Positions 45,682 through 55,982 of a stretch of DNA of 64,000 nt are shown in pieces. The stretch lies in contig QXEO01002103.1 in assembly GCA_007115705.1 (NCBI GenBank), positions 141,113-205,112 on the forward strand, written 5' to 3'. The DNA is from Dactylis glomerata (lineage: Eukaryota; Streptophyta; Magnoliopsida; Poales; Poaceae). The stretch's first letter is position 1. Each line of letters begins with the position of its first letter. Below the pieces are notes generated by a model, which saw only the letters and a program-made list of their open reading frames with translations, did no database searches and had not been told where the DNA came from. A program made the position numbers and the translations under genes.

Positions 45682-48600
45682 TCAGGAGTAAAAGGGGCGC
45701 AGTAGAGCTATGTTCCATGGCCTCTTGGTTTCTTCTCCGGACCTGTCCGCCTTATTCTTCTTGGGGTCCTGCGCATCTATAAGATAATAGGCATCATTGT
45801 GCAGAGCTCTGCTCACAATGAATGGCCCCTCCCATGGAGGAGTTAACTTATGCCGGCCTTCTGTTCCTTGCTTTAGCCGGAGTACTAGATCTCCCTCTTG
45901 AAATCTCCTTGGATTTACCTTCTGCGCATGATAGCGTCTGAGGTTCTGCTGATATACTGCTGTTCTTGACAGAGTTATTTCCCTTGCTTCCTCTAGCAGA
46001 TCAACATCATTTTCTCTGGCTTCTTTAGCCTCTTCCTCAGTATATAGCACTATTCTTGGTGCATCATGTATTACATCTGTTGGAAGCACAGCTTCTGCTC
46101 CATACACCAGAAAAAATGGTGTGTAGCCTGTTGATCTATTCGGAGTTGTTCTTAAACTCCACAGCACTGCTGGCAGCTCATCTAGCCAACATCCCGGAGT
46201 TTTCTCCAGGGGCTCTATCAGCCGGGGTTTTATGCCGGATAATACTAGCCCATTCGATCTCTCTACTTGGCCATTGGCACAAGGGTGGGCAACCGACGCA
46301 ACGTCCAGCCGGATTCCCACCTCCTCACAAAATCTGGCAAATGGCCCTTGGGCAAAGTTTGACCCATTGTCAGTGATGATGCTATGAGGAACACCATATC
46401 TCAAGATTATATCCTTTAAGAATTTCACTGCTGTGTGACCATCACACTTGCTTATGGGCTTCACTTCAATCCACTTGGTGAACTTGTCCACCATGACCAG
46501 GATATGGGTCATTTTCCCTCTGGCCGGCTTAAAAGCCCCGACCATATCCAGGCCCCAAACAGCAAAGGGCCAGGTTATTGGGATAGTTTTCAGGGCAGAT
46601 GCCGGCTGATGAATCTGGTGGGCATATCTTTGACACCCATTACATTTCCGGACCAAGTTTTCTGCCTCTTGCAGTGCCGTTGGCCAATAAAAGCCATGCC
46701 GGAATACCTTTGCCACCAATGCCCTGGACGAAGCATGGTGACCACACTCCCCCTGGTGAATTTCCCGGAGCATCTCCAGACCCTCCGCAGATTCGACACA
46801 TCTCTGCAATACTCCGGTGGTACTTCTCTTGTATATTTCTTTGTTGATGATGGTATACGCTTTGGATCTCCTTATAACCCGGCGGGCCTCGGTTTCATCC
46901 GCCGGCACTTGACCATCCACCATGAAGTTCATGATAGGACGTGCCCATGAGGGCACTTCCCTGACAGTGAACACTGCCTGATCTATTTCCATCATTTCGA
47001 CCGACACATAATCGATCTCCATGGGCTGCGAAGTCCCCGGGACTGAAGAATCAGTCCCCGGGTATGCCGGAGCAGTCCCCGGGTATACCGGCACAACCTC
47101 TTGGCACATTTTACCCTTGCCTTTAGTTTTGCTCTGGAATACTGTACTAACAGCATATGCCGGCCCAGTCCCCGGGACTGAGGAAACAGTCCCCGGGTTA
47201 TCCGTCTTGGCTCCGGCATCTATCTCCATTGGAACTGCTTCGTCTGGACCTGGCGGGACATAAATGGAGGATGACTCCGGCGAGGGTTTGATCGATGGCT
47301 TCCTCAGATGCTCCAGCGAAATGCCGGGCGGGATTGAATCTCGGGAAGACCCCAGCTTGGATAATGCATCGGCTGCATCGTTCTGAGCCCGGAGAACGTG
47401 CCGGAACTCACAACCTTCAAAGTAACCACTTAACTGCTGCACTAGGAAACGGTATGATGCCATGTTAGCATCATGCGCGTCCCATATGCCGGAACACTGC
47501 TGAATCACTAAGTCAGAATCCCCGAAGCACATAATCCGGCGAATTCCTATGTCCTTAGACACCTTCAGGCCATGCACAAGTGCCTCATATTCCGCCACAT
47601 TATTTGATGCTGCAAAGTGAATCTGCAGGACGTATCTCAGCTGGTCATTCTTTGGTGAACTGAGAACTATGCCGGCACCCAAGCCATGGATTGTCTTGGA
47701 CCCATCGAAATGCATCCTCCAATAATTGGCATCTGGCAATGGTGGCTCATACTGTATCTCGGCCCAGTCAATAAAGAAATCAGCCAAGACCTGGGACTTG
47801 ATTGTATCCCTCTTATCGTACTGCGGTGTATATGGTGAAAGCTCTATTGCCCACTTTGCTATCCGGCCGCTGGCATCTTTGTTGCCTATAATTTCCGAGA
47901 TAGGGGCCTCGGCCACTACCCGGATTGGATGCTCTTGGAAGTAATGCTTGAGCTTCTTAGCCGCCATATAGACACCATAGGTCATCTTCTGATAGTGGGG
48001 GTAATTTTGCTTTGAGGTGGAGAGGACTTCACTCAGATAATATACCGGCCGCTGCACGGTTTTGCCTCCTTCCTCTCGCTCTACTACCACCACAGCACTG
48101 ACAACTCGGTTGGTTGCCGCTATATAGAGCAACATTGGCTCCCGGGGCATCGGAGATGCTAATACCGGCGCTGTTGACAACAACTGTTTCAATTCCTTGA
48201 AAGCTGCATCTGCTTGCGTTGTCCAGACAAATGTGTCGGACTTTTTCATCAACTGATATAACGGCAGAGCTTTCTCTCCCAGCCGGCTTATGAAGCGGCT
48301 CAGGGATGCGAGGCACCCAGTGAACTTCTGTACTTCCCTCAAATCTGTCGGCGGCTTCATCCTTTCTATGGCACGAATCTTGCCGGGATTCACCTCAATA
48401 CCCCGGCTGGAAACAAGGAAACCGAGCAACTTGCCCGCCGGCACACCAAAGGTGCACTTAGCCGGATTCAACTTCATCCGGAATCTCCTCAGGTTCCCAA
48501 AGGTTTCCCGGAGATCATCTATGAGAGTCTTGCTCTCCTTGGTTTTTATGACGATATCATCGACATATACCTGCACATTTTTATCTATCTGATCGTGCAA

Positions 48601-49167
48601 ACACTTTTGCATACACCTTTGGTAAGTTGCGCCGGCATTTCTTAAACCGAACGGCATAGTGAGATAGCAATAAGCCCCGTACGGGGTAATAAAGGATGTC
48701 TTTATTTGATCTGGCTCAAACAAGGGGATCTGGTGGAAACCAGAATAAGCATCTACGAAAGATAACAGTTCACATCCGGCTGTGGAATCAATCACTTGAT
48801 CGATCCGAGGCAGCGGGAATGGATCTTTAGGACATGCCTTATTCAAGTTGGTGTAATCAACACACATCCGCCATACTTTCATTATGGCAGGCTCGTCTTT
48901 CTTCTTTTCCACCAAAACCGGATTAGACACCCAATCCGGATGAAGTACTTCCTTGATAAAGCCAGAGGCTAAGAGCCTGGCCACTTCCTCCCATATGGCT
49001 TTCCTTCTATCGCCGGCATTCCGCCGGAGCGGCTGCTTCACTGGCTTAGCATCGGGTCTCACGTGCAATGCGTGCTCAGCCAGCTCCCTCGGCACACCTT
49101 GCAGGTCCGAAGTAGACCATGCAAAGATATCCCGATTCTCACGGAGGAAGCTGATGAGCTCGCTTTC
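45682..49167 (-). CDS. pol: Pol of element G: RT, two RNase H domains, integrase
   Basis: About 1161 codons, in the same frame as gag-protease and separated from it only by TAG 49168-49170. Reverse transcriptase: MCVDYTNLNKACPKDPFPLP, MPFGLRNAGATYQ and the active site YVDD. The first RNase H is degenerate (LYIAATNRVVSAVV instead of an Asp). A second RNase H has all acidic residues: HFDGS, AEYEAL, GDSDLV and NDAADAL. A linker with repeated short Pro/Gly motifs (VYPGTAPAYPGT) follows. Integrase has a zinc finger (HQGECGHH ... CNGC) and the D, D-35-E triad: GLDMVG, ITDNGS and QVERSN, with 35 residues between the last two. A C-terminal part contains RRFQEGDLVLRL and a WEGPFIV block. There is no chromodomain. 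No further stop or frameshift is seen, so all enzymes look intact. Confidence 0.93.
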   Translation of the reverse strand, partial: ESELISFLRENRDIFAWSTSDLQGVPRELAEHALHVRPDAKPVKQPLRRNAGDRRKAIWEEVARLLASGFIKEVLHPDWVSNPVLVEKKKDEPAIMKVWRMCVDYTNLNKACPKDPFPLPRIDQVIDSTAGCELLSFVDAYSGFHQIPLFEPDQIKTSFITPYGAYCYLTMPFGLRNAGATYQRCMQKCLHDQIDKNVQVYVDDIVIKTKESKTLIDDLRETFGNLRRFRMKLNPAKCTFGVPAGKLLGFLVSSRGIEVNPGKIRAIERMKPPTDLREVQKFTGCLASLSRFISRLGEKALPLYQLMKKSDTFVWTTQADAAFKELKQLLSTAPVLASPMPREPMLLYIAATNRVVSAVVVVEREEGGKTVQRPVYYLSEVLSTSKQNYPHYQKMTYGVYMAAKKLKHYFQEHPIRVVAEAPISEIIGNKDASGRIAKWAIELSPYTPQYDKRDTIKSQVLADFFIDWAEIQYEPPLPDANYWRMHFDGSKTIHGLGAGIVLSSPKNDQLRYVLQIHFAASNNVAEYEALVHGLKVSKDIGIRRIMCFGDSDLVIQQCSGIWDAHDANMASYRFLVQQLSGYFEGCEFRHVLRAQNDAADALSKLGSSRDSIPPGISLEHLRKPSIKPSPESSSIYVPPGPDEAVPMEIDAGAKTDNPGTVSSVPGTGPAYAVSTVFQSKTKGKGKMCQEVVPVYPGTAPAYPGTDSSVPGTSQPMEIDYVSVEMMEIDQAVFTVREVPSWARPIMNFMVDGQVPADETEARRVIRRSKAYTIINKEIYKRSTTGVLQRCVESAEGLEMLREIHQGECGHHASSRALVAKVFRHGFYWPTALQEAENLVRKCNGCQRYAHQIHQPASALKTIPITWPFAVWGLDMVGAFKPARGKMTHILVMVDKFTKWIEVKPISKCDGHTAVKFLKDIILRYGVPHSIITDNGSNFAQGPFARFCEEVGIRLDVASVAHPCANGQVERSNGLVLSGIKPRLIEPLEKTPGCWLDELPAVLWSLRTTPNRSTGYTPFFLVYGAEAVLPTDVIHDAPRIVLYTEEEAKEARENDVDLLEEAREITLSRTAVYQQNLRRYHAQKVNPRRFQEGDLVLRLKQGTEGRHKLTPPWEGPFIVSRALHNDAYYLIDAQDPKKNKADRSGEETKRPWNIALLRPFYS

Positions 49168-52100
49168 CTATTTGGGATCCAAACTTGCCCCAACCAGGGC
49201 ATGGCGCTCCGGGAAAGCTTCATCCAGCGGCACCTTTTTGACTTCCTTGCCTACTTGAAAAGAAGCACTGCCGCCGGGATTTGTCATGCCCGGCATATAT
49301 TTGCCGGCCACGACCGTTTCAGCAATCTCCACTGCTCGCTTGAGCCTCTTCCTCTCCTCTGCAATGATCAGAGTCTCGGCCAGATTGGATCCGGCGGTGG
49401 CACATGCCATCGAACGCTTGTAATCACCAATGATGGTGATCACCCCTTTGGGTCCCGGCATCTTCATCTTCAGATACGCCACATGCGTAGAGGCCATGAA
49501 TTTTGCCAGTGCCGGTCTACCCAGCAAAGCATGGTAGGGGCTCTCCAGATCAACCACCTCGAACATGAGGTTTTCCACCCTGCAGTTATCCCGGCTGCCA
49601 AACATGACATCCATCCGGATCTTGCCCATCGGCGCACACGAAAGTCCCGGCACAATGCCGTGGAACGTGGTCTTGCTTGGTTCCAGCATATTTTCCTTGA
49701 TTCCCAGCTTCTCCATCGTATCTCGATACATGATGTTGATGCTGCTTCCATTATCAATGAGGACCTTGCTGAATCTTACGTTATTAGCCGGCCCGACGAA
49801 TGTCGGATCCATCACCAGAGCATATCCGCCGGGATTTGGCATGATCCGGGGATGATCTGCCCTGTCCCAACCAACAGCCTGGTCAGACCAGTACATCAGC
49901 TTTGGCACAGCCGACATAACGGCATTCACCTCCAGACTCCGCCGGTACAAGCTCTGCTTGTCTGTTCTCTCGGTCTCAAAGACCATATAGCTCTGATCAT
50001 ACTCCTTGTACTCATTCCGGCCCGCTCCTGGGCCTCCGGCGTTATATTCCGGATTATAGCTCTGGTCAACTTGATTTACGCCGGCATTTCCGGCGTTGCT
50101 CTGATTCCCAGGATTAACCGGCCTAGGTGGGACTGCAATTGTATTAGCACCTGTCAACGGCGATGGAGCTGCCGGGACAGAGGGTCTAGCCGGTCCCCAG
50201 GGACCTGCACGACCTGCTAATATGTCGTCCAGCCACGAACAGTTCCTTGTCAAATGGTTTGCCGGCTTTCCTGGCTGGAATGTGTGGAACACACAAGGCT
50301 TGTCCATGGCAAGACCCACAGTATACTTCGGCCACTGCTTCTTCTGGCCGGCGGCTCCGCCGGCATTCTTGTTGGTCCAGACATTCTTCTTCTGGAACGG
50401 CTGTGCTTGCTGCTGCGGCTGCTGCTGAGGCTGCTGATAGTTCTCATATCTCGGACGCTGGCTACTGCCGGCGCCCCCTTGCTCTTCCTCCACAGCTGCA
50501 ACTTGTGCTGCTCCGTACCGATAATCCGGCCGCTCATCTCTCCTCTTATTCCGGTTATCCGGGCGATAGTATTGCCCTGGTCTCCCAGCATTGCTGGTGT
50601 TCCCCTGGGTTTGCCCCTGTCCTTGTGAATCGAGACTGGGCTGCTTGGGATCTCCCAGAGCATAACTATCAGCGATCTTGATTGTTTCGGCCAGCGTGGC
50701 CGGCATTTGCCTCTGAAGCTTTTGCCACAGCATGGTGCCATGTTGGCACCCATGAGCGAACCACATGATGGCCTGCTGCTCATTGATTCCTTCGCAGGAA
50801 TTGCGCAACGTGCACCACCTGGTCAGATAGTCACGGTCAGTCTCATTCACTCCTTGCCGGCAGTTAGCCAGCTGCTGCGGACGGTTGGGCCTCTTGTATG
50901 TACTGGTAAAGTTCGACACAAACTGCTCTTCGAAATCAATCCAGCCGTTGATACTCCCGGCCGGCAAATTATTCAGCCATATCCTGGCTGGACCTTCCAA
51001 CATCTGCGGCACATATCGTACCGCCCATCTGAGGTTTCCTTCGGCGATGTTCACCGCTGTGGAGTAATCCTCCAACCAATCTTCCGGCTTCGTACTGCCA
51101 TTATATGTCCTCGCGCCACGCGCGAGCTGGAAGAAGTAAGGCACCGGCTCCCCCATAATCCGGGGTCCGAAACACATAGGGCCCGGAGCTCCTTGTCTCT
51201 CCACCAACTCTGATTGGTGGAGCTTGTCCAGCTTGAAACGTGCATCATTGGCTTCCAAGGACCGAGGTCCAAGCCGGGATGCTATTGGGCCTGCGATCAT
51301 CTGCTGCTGCTGCTCCGGCTGATGCTGCTCACTATGCCAGCCTTGCTGATGTTGCTGCTGATATCCCGCCCTGGCAAGGGCGGAATTGCCGTCATCCTCT
51401 CGATGTCCCGGATGAGCTGCACCCTGCTGCTGCGCTGCACCTCCGACGCCCTGTTGCTGACGCCGGGCTGCACTGTTACTCCGGCCACCACCGGCCGCGC
51501 CTGCTTCATGCCCGGCCGGCACACTCTGGCCGGGCTTCTTGCTGCCGACATACTTGTCAGCTTGGCCGACATTCTTCTGCACCACCGCCTGCTTTCCGGC
51601 GGCAGCCGGATCGTACACCTGGATCTGCTTGTCCCGGCGGCCAGAGGTCACACTTCCGGCACGCCGGGCGCTAGGATGCGGGGACGAGGCTTGGCCCCTC
51701 GACCTCGCGCCGGCACCTCCCGCCGACACAATGTACTGGGATGCCCCGGCACCTGGGTTTGCCTTCTTAAAGGCCTCCTGCTGCTTTGTAGCTTCAGACA
51801 AAAGTTGGTTAAGCCGGGCTTGCTGCTCACGCAGTGCTTCGCCGGATAAAGAAGATAAATCCTTAGCTACCTCGGCCGCCGCTCTAAGGTTCTTTACTGG
51901 CGAACTATAGACTACCTTAGGCACAGTACTAGTTGCAGTATGACTCTTATCTCTAGCATCTTTTCCTATCTCAGCATTAAGATTTCTGCCTCTAGTTCTA
52001 ACCTCTTCTATCCGGCTAGGCCGGATTACTACAGGAGTAAAACCATGGGCTGCCTCATACTCACGGAGTTGCCGGTTAAACCGTTCGCGCTCCTGGTTCA

Positions 52101-52674
52101 TGGCCAGGGCCTCGTCGACGAGGGCCTGACGAGATCCCTCCAGGACCTCCCTTGTCTGCTCCGGATCAACGCCGGATCGCACCGGCTCGAGAAGCCGGTC
52201 GATGATGGGAAGAAGAACCTCGCCCCTAGCCGGCACACCGGAAGTGCCGGCCAGGTTCTCCGCACGCTCCAACGGAGGACGCGCCGACCTCTTGACCTTC
52301 GGCGGCTCCGGAGGAGAAGCTCCGGCCGCTGCTGCTTTGTCGGCATCTTCCGTCGGCGGCACGGATGTGCCGGCCATCATCACCTCAGCCGACTCTACTG
52401 AGCGAGCGCTACGCCCAGCGTGAGCCAGCCGATGTGACAGAGGATCCGACGCCACCAGCACCTCCTTCCTGCAAATTCTCTCAGTCCCCACGTACACCTC
52501 GTGGGAACCGAAAGACATAATCCGGCCATCCCTGGGGAACGGCCGGCCACCGAGACAACCGGCGTTGTCACTGACGAAACTGAGCGAGCCTAGCCTCTGG
52601 ACGAGGCCAGAGACCACGCGCACTCCCGAAGCTGCTATCACAGACCCCGTCCGAATGAACACTCCGCCCAGCAT
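49168..52674 (-). CDS. gag: Gag-protease of element G
   Basis: 1168 codons from the first ATG after the primer site (52674) to the TAG at 49168-49170. The start is supported by a conserved N-terminal FGSHEVYVGT block that recurs in element C; an alternative is MMAGTS at 52380. Residues about 60-500 are low-complexity, with Ala/Pro and Gln-rich runs. The gag core is at about 530-640 (WLEDYSTAVNIAEGN, ARIWLNNLP, FTSTYKRPN). There is no CCHC knuckle; instead a C-x2-H ... H-x4-C pattern occurs at about 795 (CVFHTF, NHLTRNC). The protease is at about 960-1065: active site VLIDNGSSINIMY, then HALLGRPALAKFMA. The frame continues into pol after the TAG. Confidence 0.9.
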   Translation of the reverse strand: MLGGVFIRTGSVIAASGVRVVSGLVQRLGSLSFVSDNAGCLGGRPFPRDGRIMSFGSHEVYVGTERICRKEVLVASDPLSHRLAHAGRSARSVESAEVMMAGTSVPPTEDADKAAAAGASPPEPPKVKRSARPPLERAENLAGTSGVPARGEVLLPIIDRLLEPVRSGVDPEQTREVLEGSRQALVDEALAMNQERERFNRQLREYEAAHGFTPVVIRPSRIEEVRTRGRNLNAEIGKDARDKSHTATSTVPKVVYSSPVKNLRAAAEVAKDLSSLSGEALREQQARLNQLLSEATKQQEAFKKANPGAGASQYIVSAGGAGARSRGQASSPHPSARRAGSVTSGRRDKQIQVYDPAAAGKQAVVQKNVGQADKYVGSKKPGQSVPAGHEAGAAGGGRSNSAARRQQQGVGGAAQQQGAAHPGHREDDGNSALARAGYQQQHQQGWHSEQHQPEQQQQMIAGPIASRLGPRSLEANDARFKLDKLHQSELVERQGAPGPMCFGPRIMGEPVPYFFQLARGARTYNGSTKPEDWLEDYSTAVNIAEGNLRWAVRYVPQMLEGPARIWLNNLPAGSINGWIDFEEQFVSNFTSTYKRPNRPQQLANCRQGVNETDRDYLTRWCTLRNSCEGINEQQAIMWFAHGCQHGTMLWQKLQRQMPATLAETIKIADSYALGDPKQPSLDSQGQGQTQGNTSNAGRPGQYYRPDNRNKRRDERPDYRYGAAQVAAVEEEQGGAGSSQRPRYENYQQPQQQPQQQAQPFQKKNVWTNKNAGGAAGQKKQWPKYTVGLAMDKPCVFHTFQPGKPANHLTRNCSWLDDILAGRAGPWGPARPSVPAAPSPLTGANTIAVPPRPVNPGNQSNAGNAGVNQVDQSYNPEYNAGGPGAGRNEYKEYDQSYMVFETERTDKQSLYRRSLEVNAVMSAVPKLMYWSDQAVGWDRADHPRIMPNPGGYALVMDPTFVGPANNVRFSKVLIDNGSSINIMYRDTMEKLGIKENMLEPSKTTFHGIVPGLSCAPMGKIRMDVMFGSRDNCRVENLMFEVVDLESPYHALLGRPALAKFMASTHVAYLKMKMPGPKGVITIIGDYKRSMACATAGSNLAETLIIAEERKRLKRAVEIAETVVAGKYMPGMTNPGGSASFQVGKEVKKVPLDEAFPERHALVGASLDPK

Positions 52675-52682
52675 ATCGATCT

Positions 52683-52700
52683 GCCCCACGGTGGGCGCCA
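52683..52700 (-). other. Primer binding site of element G
   Basis: The minus strand reads TGGCGCCCACCGTGGGGC, two bases after the LTR. It is similar to the site of element C. The tRNA is not assigned. Confidence 0.8.
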
Positions 52701-52702
52701 AA

Positions 52703-53665
52703 TGTCGTCGTGGTGAAACAACATATGCCATAGGATGGCTTAAATGGGGGCCGAACTAGATGCTGGAGGATTCGGGAGAGGGGAACGAGCTAAAAAGCAC
52801 GACAGAAAGAGACACTGATCTACCCAGGTTCGGGGCTCTCGTAAGGAGATAACACCCCTACTCCTGCTCTACTGATTGTATATATGGGTCGATGTAGTAC
52901 ACCACAATGGTGCTTCCAAGCTCTCTGCTAGAGAAGGAAGATGAACTGCTAAGTGTAGGAGTACAGAGTGATCAATCTACCTTCAACCTTCCAACCTTCT
53001 TCCAGCGACCAACCCTTTACCAGGGCTCCCTATGCCACCTTATATAGTGGTGGCCAGGGTTACAACGGTCATAGAAGACCAGGAGACACCAACTACACTC
53101 CAAACAGGACTTGCTGTCGAGGGCAGACGCCCACGACTTTCTCCCTGATTGCTCTCGATGGGACTCCCCTTGCTGTACCTTGTACCTCTTGAACTGTGAC
53201 CTTACCATTCTGAGGTAAGCTTGTACTTGTGCACAGTGAGGGTAGGTAACCTCCACTGTGCACCCTGCCATCTTACTCTGCTACCATGCTTGGATGTTTT
53301 CTTCCTTGATTGTAGGGATGTGACACCTTGGTTGACTTAAGTATCCCGGATATGACCGTTGGCCATACCCAGGACTTATATGCCGGACCAACGACCTACG
53401 AGGGTCGGGTAATCCGGCCTCCCCTGCTCCTGCACAACACACAAAATAATTAGGCCGGCATATCTGAGTATATGCCGGCACACCTATACTAGTATTCCGG
53501 CTATACCGGCATATCCAGACACCAGCCGGGATATACATATATGCCGGCCTGGCCGATGCTCCTATATTCCGGCCAGGCCTTTTCTTGGTCAACCGGCATA
53601 AAAGTCAACCATAAGCCTTGTGTCTTTCTAGTCTCTTGACCCTACCGGGGGTCATCCCCCCGACA
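52703..53665 (-). repeat. 5' LTR of element G (minus sense)
   Basis: 963 bp. I found no difference from 38529-39491. The minus-strand TATA box lies at about 53040-53050. Confidence 0.97.
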
Positions 53666-53670
53666 TAGAC

Positions 53671-55336
53671 CTCGCTTGTCCCCAAGTGAAAACTAAACTC
53701 GGTAAACATGACCACGGGTTTATGGAGTGAAATGTCGATAATCAAAATACGGACAAGAAGCATCACCTTCACCAAGGCACAATTTATAATAGACAGCAAC
53801 TTCCCTTTATATGATATAGACTTGCAATAAGTAAAAGGGAATCACAAATAAGGATGCACAAGGTAAACTATAATTGGTGGTGGCAAACTTTAGTTCTTGG
53901 TCAGAGAACAATGAACAAACTATACTTATTTTTGAACAGAGCCTTTTTAAAATAGAGCTAATATAGCAAAAACCATATGCTCAATGAATCAAACTTTTGC
54001 ATTCATAGAAAGCTTTCAAAGATATATTCCTTCAGACAAAAGCATTGTACTAACAAAAGAAGTTAGTAAACATGATTAAACGGATCAACATATGGATGAG
54101 TGAAACATAACAACTCAAATGCTTGCCTGAGATAGAAGGGAATAGGTTGACTCAACATGAAAGTAAAAGACAGGCCCTTCGTAGAGGGAAGCAGGGATTA
54201 AACATGTGCTAGAGATTTTCATTTGTAAAATAGAGGTAAAAGTTGTTTTGAGAGGTGGTTGCTTTTGTCAACGACTAGCAACGGAGTTCTTGATATCTTC
54301 CATACTAAACAAGTGAGAGCGGTTCCGAGATGTTGATTAATTGGCACATTGGTGCTCTTTTATAGCTTGGCACTCCTCCCCACCTTTTCCTTTCTCAAAC
54401 CATGGCTAACCGATTCCATCGGGTGCCCACCAACTTTCACAAACCATGGAGGAGTGCCTTTTTCTTTTCTTTTTGAGATTACAATGGTCTGACCAGCTCC
54501 CTTGCAAAATTAATGATGAGCAGATGAAGCTGCCTAGTCGAGGGGTACTTAATTTAGTATGGAAGATAACAAACCCATCCACTACGTCCTCATGAGCTAA
54601 AAACAGTGGCACAAAATGAGAAGTGTTTGAAGGTTTTTGAAAGGTAGCACATGAAAATTTACTTGGAATGGCTTGAAATACCATGCATAGGAATTTATAG
54701 TGGACTCTTTGGAAGTAACTTGGTTTTTAAGAGTTGGATGCACGAGAAGTATTCCCTCTCAGTACAGGTTTTGGCTAGCAAGGCTGGGTAGCAAGCATAA
54801 GAGTTGCATGAAACAAACAAACATACATATAATAGGAACAATCATGCAAACTTCCTTGAAAGTACAACAATTTTAACTTTGAGAATAATAATGCTTATAA
54901 GCCAAACATGAAGGAAAACTGAAGTGATGTAACTACAAAGACTTCTTACTTCTTTTCTACTCAAACCTCAAGGTAATGTTGCTACTGACCAAGCTAAGTT
55001 TGCCAAAACCAACTAAATTTACTCATGCTCCCAAAGTGATACCAATACTAATCAACAAGACTAGTCATATAAGAAAGATTGCAAACTAAAATAAAGTGTG
55101 CGGAAAGTAAACGATAAAACTTCTCATTAATATTTCATTACCGCAACTCACACCTAGGGATACATAGATAACCAACTAAGGAGGATACTTCCACACTGAA
55201 AACTATTCTATAAGATAATTTCTTTATTCATGATATGACTCTACTTGAAAAGTAAATGAGTAAAAGATAATGATGTGATACCGCGGCACTCCCCCAAGCT
55301 TGGAACAAGCCAAGGGGATGCCTATACCATGATGAA
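53671..55336 (-). other. 3' non-coding interior of element F
   Basis: No gene is supported. It is reverse-collinear with part of the 3' non-coding region of D. For example, GCAAGGGAGCTGGTCAGACC is shared at about 54495 (minus) and 11737 (plus). So the Athila-like elements in this window share this cassette whether or not they carry pol. Confidence 0.7.
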
Positions 55337-55879
55337 TTACTCCTTCGGCGGTGGTGGGTAGTCTTTAATAAGCTTCTCAATCAAATCTTTCAAATCATCG
55401 ATCTTGTGACTGAGGTTACGAATCATCTCTAAATTGTGCGCAATACGGCTCATGAACCTGTCAGCTAGAGAGTCCCAGCTCTTGAAATTATTTCCCCATC
55501 CTTCTTCACACTTGGAACTTTCTCTCCCTGCATTGTTAGAACGGTCTATATCCCAACCAGAGGACAATCGTGATCTAGGCACCTTTTGAATCTGATGTTC
55601 ATGAATTAGAGTATGGAAAGGGTTGTTGCCTAACGGAGATGTCCGTGGAGCTAAGATGTGGTGCGGCACACCCCCTCCGGTTCTTATACGTGCACTCTTC
55701 TTGAACTTTTCATGACTTGTCACCACCCCAATGCTTGCGATCATGGTGCTCGGGTGTGAACTTTGATCTTCTTCCATCTCTTCTTCCTCGGCCTCACTTC
55801 CAACTTCTTCCTTCAGCTGAAGGTCTTGGTGGTCATCTTCCGGAGGTGTCTTATCCTTGTCGTCGCTTGAAGGAGCCAT
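55337..55879 (-). CDS. Third ORF of element F, 180 codons, unknown function
   Basis: Intact frame from ATG 55879 (MAPSSDDKDKTPPEDD) to the stop at 55337. The N-terminal 45 residues are strongly acidic (EEVGSEAEEEEMEEDQ). The middle is basic and Ser/Gly-rich. The C-terminus is a predicted coiled coil (MIRNLSHKIDDLKDLIEKLI) ending in PPPPKE. There is no signal peptide and no membrane segment, so it is not an envelope-like protein as sometimes found after pol in Athila elements. It lies downstream of a TATA-containing, LTR-like segment. It is the only unbroken frame in F, although pol beside it is heavily damaged. Confidence 0.6.
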   Translation of the reverse strand: MAPSSDDKDKTPPEDDHQDLQLKEEVGSEAEEEEMEEDQSSHPSTMIASIGVVTSHEKFKKSARIRTGGGVPHHILAPRTSPLGNNPFHTLIHEHQIQKVPRSRLSSGWDIDRSNNAGRESSKCEEGWGNNFKSWDSLADRFMSRIAHNLEMIRNLSHKIDDLKDLIEKLIKDYPPPPKE

Positions 55880-55975
55880 GATCCGCCCAAAACTGAGAAC
55901 AATTTCCTCACAGAAACAGCTCGAAACAAAAACACAACGAAAAAACGATATACAGACCTCAGGTAATCCGGGGGG

Positions 55976-55982
55976 TTATATA
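55976..55982 (-). promoter_or_regulatory. Internal promoter-like segment of element F
   Basis: On the minus strand CCCTATATAACCCC lies about 100 bp before the ATG of the third ORF. Just upstream (56025-56130) is a GC-rich GGTGGTCTCACCACAGGGCG ... CCACGCCCCC hairpin, like the one that precedes the TATA box in the LTRs of D, F and H. It looks like a captured or converged LTR promoter inside the element. Confidence 0.5.

Larger units (their letters stand above)
38529..53665 (-). mobile_element. Element G: complete, young Tat-lineage Ty3 retrotransposon
   Basis: The element is 15,137 bp, with two 963-bp LTRs (38529-39491 and 52703-53665) in which I found no difference. The target duplication is TAGAC (38524-38528 and 53666-53670). 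The minus strand carries the primer site, gag-protease and pol with two RNase H domains; the plus strand carries a spliced gene with its own TATA box. A second, archaeal-type RNase H and an extra antisense gene between pol and the 3' LTR are known marks of the Tat clade (Grande, Retand and relatives). Identical LTRs mean a very recent insertion. Confidence 0.97.

Noticed and set aside
55337..55879. Third ORF of element F as an env-like gene
   Set aside because: No signal peptide or membrane helix; it is acidic with a C-terminal coiled coil.
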